NCBI RefSeq assembly: GCF_002291425.1
Contig: NZ_CP014136.1
Span: 3,038,001 to 3,102,000 of the forward strand
Direction of reading: 5' to 3'
Source of the DNA: Gibbsiella quercinecans
GTDB taxonomy: Bacteria; Pseudomonadota; Gammaproteobacteria; Enterobacterales; Enterobacteriaceae
Length of the DNA stretch: 64,000 nucleotides
Below the pieces are notes generated by a model, which saw nothing but the letters and a program-made list of their open reading frames with translations, made no database searches and was not told the origin of the DNA. Made by a program: the position numbers and the translations under genes. Shown in pieces: positions 28,780 to 37,910 of this stretch; the first letter of the stretch is position 1; each line of letters starts with the position of its first letter.

Positions 28780-30444
28780 CTACTCTTCCAGAACCCACCA
28801 CACGGCTTCGAACGGCCGCAGGGTTACCGCGTGCGGATGCTCCGGCGCGTCGGCGTAGTTGCACACCAGCCGGCGCCACAGTTCGCCCGGTTCGATCCCT
28901 TCCACCTCTAGCGCCAGCGGCGCCCGGCCCAGGTTGGCGGCCACCAGCAGGCGCTGGCCGTTCCAGCGGCGCTGATAGCACCAGAGCGCCGGATGCTGCG
29001 GCGCCAGATCCTGATAGTCACCCAGCGTCAGCAGCGGGTACTGCTTGCGCAGGGCGATCAGGTGGCGATAGGTATAAAATACCGAATCAACGTCGGCCAG
29101 CGCCGCTTCCGCATTGATCTCCTTATAGTTCGGCGCGCAGCCAATCCACGGTGTGCCGCGGGTAAAACCGGCATGAGGTGCCGCGTTCCATTGCATCGGT
29201 GTGCGGCTGTTGTCGCGTGATTTGCTGGCAAGAATCGTCAGCAACGTATCGCTATCCTGCCCCTGGGCGCGCAATTCAGCATACATGTTCAGGCTTTCCA
29301 CATCGCGATACTGTGCGATGTTGTTGAACCCTGGGTTGGTCATGCCCAGCTCTTCCCCTTGGTAGATATACGGCGTGCCCTGCATACCGTGCAGCACCAT
29401 CGCCAGCATCTTGGCGGCAGGCACGCGCAGCGCGCCGTTATCGCCAAAGCGCGACACAATGCGCGGCTGATCGTGGTTACACCAGAACAGCGCATTCCAG
29501 GCGCGGTTATGCATGCCCTGCTGCCAGTGGCGGAAAATCCGTTTCAGCTCCACATAATCCGGCGCCGCCAGCGTCCACTTTTCGCCGCCGGCGTAGTCCA
29601 CTTTCAGGTGGTGGAAGTTGAAGGTCATCGATAGTTCCACGCCGCTGCTGGCGGCGTACTGGCGGCAATGTTCCAGCGTGGTGGAGGACATTTCGCCCAC
29701 GGTCATCAGCCCATTCGGCTGGAACACGTCCCGGCTCATTTCCTGCAAGAACTCGTGGATGCGCGGGCCGTCGGTATAGAAGCGGCGGCCATCGCCTTGT
29801 GGATCGCTGGGGAAGTCCTGCTGCTTGGACACCAGATTGATGACATCCAGGCGCAAACCGTCGACCCCCTTATCCGCCCAGAAGCGGCAAACCTTTTTCA
29901 GCTCTTCACGCACCGGCGGGTGTTCCCAGTTCAGATCGGCCTGTTCGGTGGCGAACAGGTGCAGATAATACTGACCGCTGGCTTCATGCCATTGCCACGC
30001 CGGGCCGCCGAACTTGGAGCGCCAGTTGTTGGGCAGGGCATCGCCTTCACCGTCGCGCCAGACATAGAACTGGCGGTAGGGGCTGTTGCTGTCCTGCGCC
30101 GCCTTGAACCACGGGTGTTCGGTTGAGGTGTGGTTGAACACCATGTCCATCACGATGCGGATGCTGCGCTGGTGCGCGGCCGCAACCAGCCGTTCAAAGT
30201 CCGCCATGGTGCCGTAGGCCGGATCGATGGCGCAGTAATCCGCCACGTCGTAGCCGTTATCCACCTGCGGAGAGAGATACACCGGCGTCAGCCAGATAGC
30301 GTCGACCCCCAGTTCCTGCAGGTAGTCCAGCCGTTGGATCACGCCGGCCAAATCGCCATAGCCGTTGCCGGTGCTGTCCTGGAAACTTTTTGGGTAGATT
30401 TGATAGATGACACCGTTTTGCCACCAGGGGATTGGGTTGCTCAT
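28780..30444 (-). CDS. treC: Trehalose-6-phosphate hydrolase
   Basis: A 554-residue cytoplasmic GH13 enzyme that splits trehalose 6-phosphate into glucose and glucose 6-phosphate. Motifs: WWQNGVIYQIYPKSFQDSTGNGYGDL, GYDVADYCAIDPAYGT, MDMVFNHTS, GVDGLRLDVIN (nucleophile Asp), MTVGEMSS (acid Glu) and NHDQPRIVSR. It matches E. coli TreC. It is 70 bases after treB in treB-treC. Confidence 0.97.
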   Translation of the reverse strand: MSNPIPWWQNGVIYQIYPKSFQDSTGNGYGDLAGVIQRLDYLQELGVDAIWLTPVYLSPQVDNGYDVADYCAIDPAYGTMADFERLVAAAHQRSIRIVMDMVFNHTSTEHPWFKAAQDSNSPYRQFYVWRDGEGDALPNNWRSKFGGPAWQWHEASGQYYLHLFATEQADLNWEHPPVREELKKVCRFWADKGVDGLRLDVINLVSKQQDFPSDPQGDGRRFYTDGPRIHEFLQEMSRDVFQPNGLMTVGEMSSTTLEHCRQYAASSGVELSMTFNFHHLKVDYAGGEKWTLAAPDYVELKRIFRHWQQGMHNRAWNALFWCNHDQPRIVSRFGDNGALRVPAAKMLAMVLHGMQGTPYIYQGEELGMTNPGFNNIAQYRDVESLNMYAELRAQGQDSDTLLTILASKSRDNSRTPMQWNAAPHAGFTRGTPWIGCAPNYKEINAEAALADVDSVFYTYRHLIALRKQYPLLTLGDYQDLAPQHPALWCYQRRWNGQRLLVAANLGRAPLALEVEGIEPGELWRRLVCNYADAPEHPHAVTLRPFEAVWWVLEE

Positions 30445-30514
30445 AACTGATTACCTTTTGACTGTTACAGCGGGCCCGTGCCAGCCATGTGGCGCAGCGG
30501 GCCCCTCCATTCAT

Positions 30515-31930
30515 TTAGACCGGCAGTTCCCCGCGGCGGGCTTTACGTTTGTAGATCATGATGGTCAACAGCAGTGGAATGACGATCGCCACCAGCATCG
30601 CCAGCGAGAACACCAGCCAAAACTGCGGTTGAATCGACAGGATGCCCGGCAGGCCGCCCACGCCGATGCCGTTGGCCAGCACGCCGTCCAGGCCGCAAAT
30701 CAGGCTGGCGACCGCAGAGCCGATCATGGCGCACAGCATCGGGAAGCGATACTTCATGTTGATCCCGTACATCGCCGGTTCGGTCACGCCAAGGTAGGCG
30801 GAGATGGCCGCCGGAACCGAGACTTCACGCTCGTTGGCCTTGCGGCTGATGATGATGATGCCCAGCACCGCGGAAGCTTGCGCAATGTTGGAGATGGCGA
30901 TCAGCGGCCACACTGGGGTGCCGCCCATGCTTTGGATCATCTGCATATCGATCGCCAGGGTGGTCTGGTGCACGCCGGTAATCACCAGCGGCGCGTACAG
31001 GAAACCGAACAGGGCGGCACCGATTGGCGCGAAGCTGCCGGTCATCACCGCTTTGACCGCCCAGGCCACGCCGTCGCCGATCATGCGGCCAAACGGGCCG
31101 ATCAGCGCGTGTGCCAGGAACACGGCCAACAGCAACGAAACAACGGGCACCACCACCAGATACAGATAATCCGGGATCAGTTTTTTCAGCCGGGTTTCGA
31201 TCCAGGCCAGCGCCATCCCGGCCAGGATGGAAGGGATCACCTGTGCCTGGTAGCCCACTTTCTCAATGGTGAACCAGCCGAAGTTCCACACCTCCGGAAG
31301 TTGCGTACCGAGCTGATAGGAGTTCATCAACTGTGGCGATACCAGGGTGATGCCCAGCACGATGCCGAGCACCGGGGTGCCGCCCATTTTTTTCACCGTC
31401 GACCAGCAGATGGCCACCGGCAGGAACATGAAGATGGCTTCGCCGAGCAGCCACAGGAAGTCGTAGATGGTTTTCCACGCCGGGTGCATCTGCGCCAACG
31501 TTTGGCCGCTGGACATCGGGATATCGCCGATAACGTTCCGGAAACCCAGGATCAAACCGCCGCTAATCAGCGCCGGCAGCAGGGGGAAGAAAATCTCGGC
31601 GAAGTGTGAAATGGTGCGTTCGGTCAAGGTCATATTCTGGCGTGCCGCCGCCTTGGCCTGTTCTTTATTGGCTTCGCTGACGCCGGCGCTGGCGGTCAGC
31701 GCCTGGTAGTAATCACCCACTTCAGGGCCGATGACCACCTGAAACTGACCGGCGTTGGTGAAGCAGCCTTTGACCATCGGTAACGTTTCAATTTCTTTGG
31801 GTTTGGCTTTATCCGGATCGTTAAGGACAAAGCGCAGCCGGGTAATACAGTGGCTCACGGTCGCGATATTTTCACGGCCGCCCACCAGGACTATCAAACG
31901 ATCGATATCCTTCTGTTTTACTTTGCTCAT
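30515..31930 (-). CDS. treB: PTS trehalose-specific IIBC component
   Basis: A 471-residue inner-membrane permease that imports and phosphorylates trehalose. Domain IIB (residues 1-90) has the phosphorylated Cys in VSHCITRLRFVL; domain IIC (from about residue 110) has about ten helices including LLPALISGGLILGFRNVIGD and GVTEPAMYGINMKYRFPM. There is no IIA domain; as in E. coli, the glucose IIA (Crr) is expected to serve. Controlled by TreR through an operator 80 bases upstream. Confidence 0.96.
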   Translation of the reverse strand: MSKVKQKDIDRLIVLVGGRENIATVSHCITRLRFVLNDPDKAKPKEIETLPMVKGCFTNAGQFQVVIGPEVGDYYQALTASAGVSEANKEQAKAAARQNMTLTERTISHFAEIFFPLLPALISGGLILGFRNVIGDIPMSSGQTLAQMHPAWKTIYDFLWLLGEAIFMFLPVAICWSTVKKMGGTPVLGIVLGITLVSPQLMNSYQLGTQLPEVWNFGWFTIEKVGYQAQVIPSILAGMALAWIETRLKKLIPDYLYLVVVPVVSLLLAVFLAHALIGPFGRMIGDGVAWAVKAVMTGSFAPIGAALFGFLYAPLVITGVHQTTLAIDMQMIQSMGGTPVWPLIAISNIAQASAVLGIIIISRKANEREVSVPAAISAYLGVTEPAMYGINMKYRFPMLCAMIGSAVASLICGLDGVLANGIGVGGLPGILSIQPQFWLVFSLAMLVAIVIPLLLTIMIYKRKARRGELPV

Positions 31931-32003
31931 TATGGAATACCTTTTTTATGGATCATGCACAGAGGTATGACGGATGATCAAAGCTTACTCGTTTGGGTTT
32001 TTT

Positions 32004-32042
32004 ATTAAATGGGAACGTTCCCGGTTTGAGCTAAAGATCACA
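32004..32042 (-). promoter_or_regulatory. treB promoter: TreR operator and CRP site
   Basis: On the minus strand a CRP-like site TGTGATCTTTAGCTCA (32027-32042) is followed by a perfect palindrome GGGAACGTTCCC (32011-32022), the known type of TreR operator, and a -10-like TTTAAT (32004-32009). CRP would activate from about -38 to -41, and TreR bound between it and the -10 would block transcription. This reproduces the E. coli trehalose control scheme. Confidence 0.85.
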
Positions 32043-32063
32043 AAATCAGCCTGATGGCCTCCC

Positions 32064-33011
32064 TCATGACAGTCTGCTTGGCACCACAATACGTTGGATC
32101 GCCAGCTCGCCGCTGAGCTGCCCGAGCAGTTGTTGCGCCGCCTGTTGCCCGGCGCTGCCGTAGCCGAACTCCACCGAAAGCGTCTCTGGAAACAGGAAGC
32201 TGAGCAACGGGGTGTTGCCGATGGCGCACACCTGGATGGTGGTGATTTGCTGCTGTTGCAGGTATTTGATGGCGCCGAGGGCGATGCTGTCGGAGGCGCA
32301 CACCAGCGCGCTGGTTTCCGGCACGATCACCTCGGCGGCATGCTGAAAGCCGTTTTGGTAGCTAAGTTCGCCCAGTGCGGCGCGTGGCTCGATATTGTGC
32401 TGGCGGCAGGCGGCAAGGTAGGCTTCGTAGCGGCGCTGGCCGGTGGTGGCATCGCTTTGGTGCACGCCCAGGTAGCTGATATGCCGGTGGCCCTGGCGGC
32501 GCAGCCGCTCCATCAGCAGGTTGACGGCGCCGGCGTCGTCGTAGCAAACCGAAGAAAAACCCTCGTACTCCCGCACCATCACCACCATTTTTTCCTGCCA
32601 GGGCTGCAGCATGGCGGCGGTGAGCCCGGTAAAACCGAACAGGATCACGCCATCCACGTTGCGCTGCGCCAGCACGTGCAGGTGTTCCTGCACCAGGTGG
32701 GTTTCAAACTGGCTTTCCATGACGATCGGATCAAACCCATGCTGATACAGCAGCGGCAGCATGGTGCGCACCGCCTGGTTTTCCGACGGCGAGTCCAGAC
32801 GGGAAACGATAATTCCGACCACTTTATCGCTCTGGCCGCGCATGGCGCGCGCCGACTTGGATGGGGTAAACCCCTGTTGTCGGATCACCGCCTCCACCCG
32901 TTCGCGCGTGCGTGGGCTTACGCTGCCTTCGTTGTTCAGCACGCGGGAGACGGTGGATTTACCCACGCCGCTCAGGCGGGCGATATCTTTGATTGTCAGT
33001 CGGTTTTGCAT
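32064..33011 (-). CDS. treR: Trehalose operon repressor TreR
   Basis: A 315-residue LacI-family repressor. The N-terminal helix-turn-helix (LTIKDIARLSGVGKSTVSRVL) is followed by the hinge helix (SKSARAMRG) and a periplasmic-binding-protein-like sensor that binds trehalose 6-phosphate. It matches E. coli TreR over its length, including CYDDAGAVNLLMERLRRQGHRHISYLG. It is separate from treB-treC by the operator region and lies divergent to mgtL-mgtA, as in E. coli. Confidence 0.95.
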   Translation of the reverse strand: MQNRLTIKDIARLSGVGKSTVSRVLNNEGSVSPRTRERVEAVIRQQGFTPSKSARAMRGQSDKVVGIIVSRLDSPSENQAVRTMLPLLYQHGFDPIVMESQFETHLVQEHLHVLAQRNVDGVILFGFTGLTAAMLQPWQEKMVVMVREYEGFSSVCYDDAGAVNLLMERLRRQGHRHISYLGVHQSDATTGQRRYEAYLAACRQHNIEPRAALGELSYQNGFQHAAEVIVPETSALVCASDSIALGAIKYLQQQQITTIQVCAIGNTPLLSFLFPETLSVEFGYGSAGQQAAQQLLGQLSGELAIQRIVVPSRLS

Positions 33012-33046
33012 GGTTTACTTATCGTTGAGGTTAAAAGGCGTAAACT
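33012..33046 (+). promoter_or_regulatory. Candidate PhoP-dependent promoter of mgtLA
   Basis: GGTTTA-N5-CGTTGA (33012-33028) resembles the PhoP box (G/T)GTTTA-N5-(G/T)GTTTA, with two mismatches in the second half. A -10 hexamer TAAACT (33041-33046) follows 12 bases later, the spacing usual in PhoP-activated promoters. The box touches the treR start codon on the other strand. Transcription from near 33053 would give a leader of about 360 bases before mgtA. Confidence 0.55.
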
Positions 33047-33183
33047 CGCAGCCAATAATGATTGCCTGCCAGAATAACGCATTTTTTCAGCGTGATCCTT
33101 GCGTAAAACCGGGCTTTCTTTATCGCGTGTACGCCGGCTGGGCCGGGTATGCAGTGTGTCACTTACCGGAGGTCATTACCTTA

Positions 33184-33231
33184 ATGGATCCCGATCCTAC
33201 CCCCATAAGCGCCGATTCGGCTATCCGGTAA
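33184..33231 (+). CDS. mgtL: mgtA leader peptide MgtL (diverged)
   Basis: A 15-residue frame, MDPDPTPISADSAIR, follows a GGAGG site. E. coli MgtL begins MEPDPTP, so the acidic/proline head that makes ribosomes fall off or stall at low Mg2+ is kept, but the basic second half of E. coli MgtL is replaced. The position between treR and mgtA is the same. Translation of this head is known in E. coli and Salmonella to control whether transcription continues into mgtA. Too short for normal gene finders. Confidence 0.8.
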   Translation: MDPDPTPISADSAIR

Positions 33232-33263
33232 AACCCCTCGCTTTTGCGCTGCTGTTTTACCGG
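33225..33263 (+). promoter_or_regulatory. mgtA leader stem spanning the mgtL stop codon
   Basis: Perfect 10-bp arms CCGGTAAAAC (33225-33234) and GTTTTACCGG (33254-33263) enclose 19 bases. The left arm contains the mgtL stop codon, so ribosomes finishing or leaving mgtL would decide whether this stem forms. This is the place of the Mg2+-responsive switch in the mgtA leader of E. coli and Salmonella; the remaining 150 bases to mgtA are GC-rich and carry no further gene. Confidence 0.6.
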
Positions 33264-33413
33264 TGAATAACACGGTAACCGGCAGCGCGCGTTCTGCGTT
33301 CGCTCCTGTTGCTATCGACTGAAAAGCCCGCCCGGGGCCGGCGTTCGTGCGCCTGTACCGGCTGGGTGTACTGAACCCGCAGCCGTAGGGCTGTGGGCGA
33401 TGAGGCACGAACG

Positions 33414-36122
33414 ATGAAACTGAAAACTTTGCCACGCCGGCTACTGGGGCTGTTCAGCCGCAGCCTGCCGCGCCGTTTGGTACACCGCGACAGCCTGCTG
33501 GACAGCGTTAGCGCCGGCAGCCATGAAATGCAGCACGGCCTGGCCGAACAACGGTTGGCCAGCGCGGCCGCCACGGCCACCCAGCTTTACGAACGTTTCC
33601 ACAGCCACCCGGAAGGCATCACGGAAACCGACGCGGCGCGTGCGCGCCAGCAGCACGGCGAAAACATCGTTGACGATCAGCAAAAAGAGGCTTGGTGGCA
33701 ACACCTGTGGCACTGCTATCGCAACCCTTTCAATCTGCTATTGACCGCACTGAGCATGATCTCCTATGCCACCGAGGATCTGACTGCGGCGCTGGTGATC
33801 GCGCTGATGGTGGTGATCTCGACGCTGCTTAACTTTATCCAGGAAGCGCGCTCCAACAGAGCGGCTGATGCGCTGAAGGCGATGGTCAGCAACACCGCCA
33901 CGGTGATCCGCAGCGACGCGCTGACCGGCAAAAGCGAGCATGTGGAGTTGCCGATCTCTCAACTGGTGCCCGGTGACATCATCAAACTGGCGGCCGGCGA
34001 TATGATCCCGGCGGATCTGCGGCTGCTCACGGCGAAAGATCTGTTCATCAGCCAGGCGGCGTTAACCGGTGAATCGCTGCCGGTGGAAAAAAGCGCCGCG
34101 CCGCGCAGCCTGGCGGACGATCCGCTGGAATGCCAGAACCTGTGCTTTATGGGCACCAACGTGGTGAGCGGCACAGCGCTGGCGTTAGTGATTGGCACCG
34201 GCGGCAATACCTATTTCGGTCAACTGGCGCAGCGCGTTACCAGCCAGGATGAGCAGCCGAATGCCTTCCAGAGTGGGATCGCCAAGGTGAGCTGGCTGCT
34301 GATCCGCTTTATGTTGGTGATGACGCCGATCGTGCTGTTGATCAACGGCTATACCAAGGGCGATTGGTGGGAAGCGGCGCTGTTTGCGCTGTCGGTGGCG
34401 GTGGGGCTGACGCCGGAAATGCTGCCGATGATTGTCACTTCCACCCTGGCGCGCGGGGCGGTGAAGCTGTCGCGGCAGAAAGTGATCGTTAAACGGCTGG
34501 ATGCGATCCAGAACTTTGGCGCCATGGATATTCTGTGCACCGATAAAACCGGCACCCTGACGCAGGACAAAATCGTACTGGAGCGCCATACCGATGTGTT
34601 TGGCGAAAACAGCGCGCGGGTGCTGCATTACGCCTGGCTGAACAGCTTTTACCAGACCGGGCTGAAAAACCTGTTGGATGTGGCGGTGCTTAGCTGCGCG
34701 GAAGTGAACGGCCAACCGCAGGCGCTGCAACAGTATCGCAAAGTGGATGAAATCCCGTTTGATTTCGAACGCCGCCGCATGTCGGTGGTGGTGGCGAAAG
34801 ACGCGCAATACCACGAGTTGGTGTGCAAGGGGGCGCTGGAAGAGATGCTGGCGATCTGCAGCCATGTGCGCCATAACGATGAGGTGATCCCGCTGAGCGA
34901 TACGCTGCTGGCGCGGATCCGCCGCATTACCGACGATCTTAATCAACAGGGGCTGCGCGTGGTGGCGGTGGCCAACAAGATCCTGCCGGCGCAAAACGAA
35001 GAGTACGGCGTGGCCGATGAATCGGATCTGATCCTCGAAGGTTACATCGCCTTCCTCGATCCGCCGAAAGAGAGCACTGCGCCGGCGCTGGCGGCGCTGA
35101 AGCAAAACGGCGTGACGGTGAAGATCCTGACCGGCGACAATGAGCTGGTGGCGGCGAAAGTCTGCCAGGACGTGGGGCTGCAGGCCGATCGCGTGCTGCT
35201 TGGCCGCGAAATCGAACGGATGGACGATGCCGAACTGACGCAGGCGCTGGCCGATACCACGGTGTTCGCCAAGCTGACGCCGCTGCACAAAGAGCGGTTG
35301 GTCCAGCTGTTGCGTAAGCAGGATCACGTGGTGGGCTTTATGGGCGACGGCATCAACGATGCCCCGGCGCTGCGGGCGGCCGATATCGGCATCTCGGTGG
35401 ATTCGGCGGTGGATATCGCCAAGGAAGCGGCGGATATCATTCTGCTGGAAAAAAGCCTGATGGTTTTGGAACAGGGGGTGATCGAAGGGCGCCGCACCTT
35501 CGCCAACATGCTCAAGTACATCAAGATGACCGCCAGTTCCAACTTCGGCAACGTGTTCAGCGTGTTGATCGCCAGCGCTTTCCTGCCGTTCCTGCCGATG
35601 TTGCCGCTGCACCTGTTGATCCAGAACCTGATGTACGATATTTCGCAGATCGCGATCCCGTTCGACAACGTGGACGACGATCAGATCACCCGGCCGCAGC
35701 GCTGGAACTCCGCCGATCTTGGGCGTTTTATGGTGTTCTTCGGGCCGATCAGTTCGATCTTTGACGTGCTGACCTTTGCCCTGATGTGGTGGGTGTTCCA
35801 GGCCAACACGGCGGAGATGCAGACGTTGTTCCAGTCCGGCTGGTTTGTTGAAGGGCTGCTGTCGCAAACGCTGATTGTGCATATGATCCGCACGCGCAAG
35901 ATCCCGTTCCTGCAGAGCCGCCCGTCGTGGCCGCTGCTGGTCACCACGCTGCTGGTGATCGCCACCGGGGTTGGGTTGACCTTCTCGCCGTTGGCCGGTT
36001 TCCTGCAACTGCAGGCTCTGCCGCTGGGGTATTTCCCGTGGCTGATCGCGATTTTGGCGGGCTATATGGTCCTGACCCAGTGCGTGAAAGGCTGGTTTGC
36101 GCGCCGCTACGGCTGGCAGTAA
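33414..36122 (+). CDS. mgtA: P-type Mg2+ importing ATPase MgtA
   Basis: A 902-residue P3B-type ATPase of the inner membrane. Motifs: SLTGESLPVEK-type actuator (ALTGESLPVEKSAAP), phosphorylation site CTDKTGTLTQDKIVLERHTDV, ATP-binding KGALEEML, and GDGINDAPALRAADIGISVDSAVDIAKEAADIILLEKSL, with about ten membrane helices. ATG at 33414 has a GAGG eight bases upstream; a GTG at 33393 is less likely. Regulation is expected through PhoPQ and the mgtL leader. Confidence 0.96.
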   Translation: MKLKTLPRRLLGLFSRSLPRRLVHRDSLLDSVSAGSHEMQHGLAEQRLASAAATATQLYERFHSHPEGITETDAARARQQHGENIVDDQQKEAWWQHLWHCYRNPFNLLLTALSMISYATEDLTAALVIALMVVISTLLNFIQEARSNRAADALKAMVSNTATVIRSDALTGKSEHVELPISQLVPGDIIKLAAGDMIPADLRLLTAKDLFISQAALTGESLPVEKSAAPRSLADDPLECQNLCFMGTNVVSGTALALVIGTGGNTYFGQLAQRVTSQDEQPNAFQSGIAKVSWLLIRFMLVMTPIVLLINGYTKGDWWEAALFALSVAVGLTPEMLPMIVTSTLARGAVKLSRQKVIVKRLDAIQNFGAMDILCTDKTGTLTQDKIVLERHTDVFGENSARVLHYAWLNSFYQTGLKNLLDVAVLSCAEVNGQPQALQQYRKVDEIPFDFERRRMSVVVAKDAQYHELVCKGALEEMLAICSHVRHNDEVIPLSDTLLARIRRITDDLNQQGLRVVAVANKILPAQNEEYGVADESDLILEGYIAFLDPPKESTAPALAALKQNGVTVKILTGDNELVAAKVCQDVGLQADRVLLGREIERMDDAELTQALADTTVFAKLTPLHKERLVQLLRKQDHVVGFMGDGINDAPALRAADIGISVDSAVDIAKEAADIILLEKSLMVLEQGVIEGRRTFANMLKYIKMTASSNFGNVFSVLIASAFLPFLPMLPLHLLIQNLMYDISQIAIPFDNVDDDQITRPQRWNSADLGRFMVFFGPISSIFDVLTFALMWWVFQANTAEMQTLFQSGWFVEGLLSQTLIVHMIRTRKIPFLQSRPSWPLLVTTLLVIATGVGLTFSPLAGFLQLQALPLGYFPWLIAILAGYMVLTQCVKGWFARRYGWQ

Positions 36123-36132
36123 GCGCCGATGC

Positions 36133-36157
36133 CGCCGGCCCTGATGGGGCTGGCGGT
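36133..36157. terminator. Hairpin between convergent mgtA and the DeoR gene
   Basis: CCGCC-g-GCCC pairs with GGGC-t-GGCGG around a 5-base loop directly between the two stop codons; the plus strand continues with TTTAGC. Probably a shared bidirectional terminator. Confidence 0.5.
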
Positions 36158-36922
36158 TTAGCTCGCCGCCAACGCCAGGGTAAAGCCTTTATCCTGCAAT
36201 GCCTGTTGCTGTTCGGGCTTGAGGTGATTGTCCGTGACCACATCGGTCAGCGTTTCCAGCGGCGCGACGCAAAACAGCGACCAGGAGCCGTATTTGCTGC
36301 TGTCCGCCAGCAGCACCCGGCGGCGCGCGTTAGCCAGCAGATCCTGCTTCAGCCCGGCCTTTTCTTCCGTCGGGGTGGTGATGCCTTTCTCCAGGCTCCA
36401 GGAGTTGCAGCTGACGAAGGCGATATCGGGATTGATACCGCGCAGCAGCCGGCGGCCATGTTCACCGATGCACGATTGGCTGCTGTCATCAATGCGCCCG
36501 CCGATAATGGTGACTTCGATTTGTTTGAATTCCGACAGGAACAGCGCAATGTGCAGATCGGCGGTGATCACCCGCAGCGGCAGGTGCGTGAGCTGGCGCG
36601 CCAGTTCAAGCATGGTGGTGCCGGCGTCCAGTATGATGGCATCGCCGGCTTTGACAAACGCCACCGCGCGTTGCGCGATGGCCTGTTTTTCCGCCAGATT
36701 GCGTTGCATCTTTTCTACCGTCGTGGGTTGTGCAGGGATAAAGCGGTTTAACGTTACCCCACCGTGCGTCCGGCTGATCACCCCTTCGTGGTCAAGTTTT
36801 ATCAGATCACGGCGGATAGTGGCCGGTGAAGCTGAAATGGCAGTAACCAGTTGATCAACGGTGACCAGATTATGGCTTTTCAGATAGTCCATAATCTGGT
36901 CGAGGCGGCTTTGTCCCTTCAT
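36158..36922 (-). CDS. DeoR-family transcriptional regulator
   Basis: A 254-residue regulator. The N-terminal winged helix ([56 protein letters not shown]) is typical of DeoR/GlpR proteins, and the C-terminal sensor domain has [23 protein letters not shown] and LLADSSKYG for sugar-phosphate binding. Start at 36922 is used since the domain begins there. It is 7 bases after pdxA2, so it is made with the kinase and dehydrogenase it probably controls; AT-rich repeats at 39194-39246 are the best candidate operators. Confidence 0.9.
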   Translation of the reverse strand: MKGQSRLDQIMDYLKSHNLVTVDQLVTAISASPATIRRDLIKLDHEGVISRTHGGVTLNRFIPAQPTTVEKMQRNLAEKQAIAQRAVAFVKAGDAIILDAGTTMLELARQLTHLPLRVITADLHIALFLSEFKQIEVTIIGGRIDDSSQSCIGEHGRRLLRGINPDIAFVSCNSWSLEKGITTPTEEKAGLKQDLLANARRRVLLADSSKYGSWSLFCVAPLETLTDVVTDNHLKPEQQQALQDKGFTLALAAS

Positions 36923-36929
36923 ACCTTTC

Positions 36930-37910
36930 CTAGGCAAGTTGCATGGCAAGTTTGATCGAGATTGCCATGCTCTCAGACTTCGCTTTGCCTGTCCAGGCGA
37001 TATCAAATGCGGTGCCATGGTCGGCCGAGGTGCGGATAAACGGCAGCCCGGCGGTGATGTTCACCCCGTCATAAAAACCCAACAGCTTGAGCGGAATGTG
37101 CCCCTGATCGTGGTACATCGCCACCACCATGTCGTATTGCCCCTCGTAGCATTGCAGGTAAACGGTATCCGGCGGGCACGGGCCGTAGGCATCAATGCCG
37201 TGCGCTTGCATGGCCTGGATCGCTGGCCCGACAATGGTGATCTCCTCATCGCCGAACAGGCCGTTTTCCCCGGCGTGCGGGTTCACGCCGGCGACAGCGA
37301 TGCGCGGCGCGGCGTAGCCCACGCGCTTGAGGAAGGTATCCGCCATGCCGATAACCGTTTCCACCCGTTCACGGTTGAGCGTATCCAGGAATTTGCGCAG
37401 GGCGATGTGGGTGGTGACGTGGATCACCTTCAGCCGGTCGGTATACAGCACCATGGCGTAATCTTTGCTGTGGGTCAGCTTGGCCAGCAGTTCAGTGTGG
37501 CCGGGGTAAAGATGGCCGGCCGCGTGCAGCGCCTCTTTGTTGAGCGGCGCGGTGGCGATGGCGTCTACCTCGCCGGCCAGCGCCAGTTCGGTGGCGCGCT
37601 TGATGCAGCGGTAGGCCAGATCGCCGGCTTGCCGTTGCACCCGGCCTGGCTGCAGGCTATCCGGCTGCGCCAGCGGCTCGTCGATCACGTTAATGATGCC
37701 GGGCGCGAAGCGGGCGTCGGCCATGCTGCCAAGCAGCCGCAATTCCGCCGGCGGCGTAATGCCCATGCCGATGATGCGCCGCAGCGTAGCGGCACAGCCC
37801 ACCACCACCGCCGGCGCGCCGGCAAGCTCCCCCTGCGCCAGCGACTTGATGATAATTTCTGGCCCGATGCCCGCCGGATCGCCCATGGTGACTGCAATAG
37901 TTTTACTCAC
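36930..37910 (-). CDS. pdxA2: PdxA2-type 4-phospho sugar-acid dehydrogenase
   Basis: A 326-residue NAD-dependent dehydrogenase of the PdxA family. Motifs: [36 protein letters not shown], and [15 protein letters not shown] with metal-binding His residues. Its pairing with a DUF1537 kinase identifies the catabolic PdxA2 branch, which oxidises D-threonate 4-phosphate (or D-erythronate 4-phosphate) with decarboxylation to dihydroxyacetone phosphate, rather than the vitamin B6 enzyme. The start is GTG at 37910 after GAGGAGAAGTCGA, overlapping the kinase stop by 8 bases. Confidence 0.85.
   Translation of the reverse strand: MSKTIAVTMGDPAGIGPEIIIKSLAQGELAGAPAVVVGCAATLRRIIGMGITPPAELRLLGSMADARFAPGIINVIDEPLAQPDSLQPGRVQRQAGDLAYRCIKRATELALAGEVDAIATAPLNKEALHAAGHLYPGHTELLAKLTHSKDYAMVLYTDRLKVIHVTTHIALRKFLDTLNRERVETVIGMADTFLKRVGYAAPRIAVAGVNPHAGENGLFGDEEITIVGPAIQAMQAHGIDAYGPCPPDTVYLQCYEGQYDMVVAMYHDQGHIPLKLLGFYDGVNITAGLPFIRTSADHGTAFDIAWTGKAKSESMAISIKLAMQLA

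Noticed and set aside
28393-28858. Short open frames across the repeat array
   Set aside because: They translate the repeats themselves (GEGWGEG, LSRRERAG type strings) and have no ribosome-binding sites.
34185-36008. 607-codon open frame opposite mgtA
   Set aside because: Antisense shadow of a P-type ATPase gene; composition (Arg/His/Gln-rich) is typical of such shadows.
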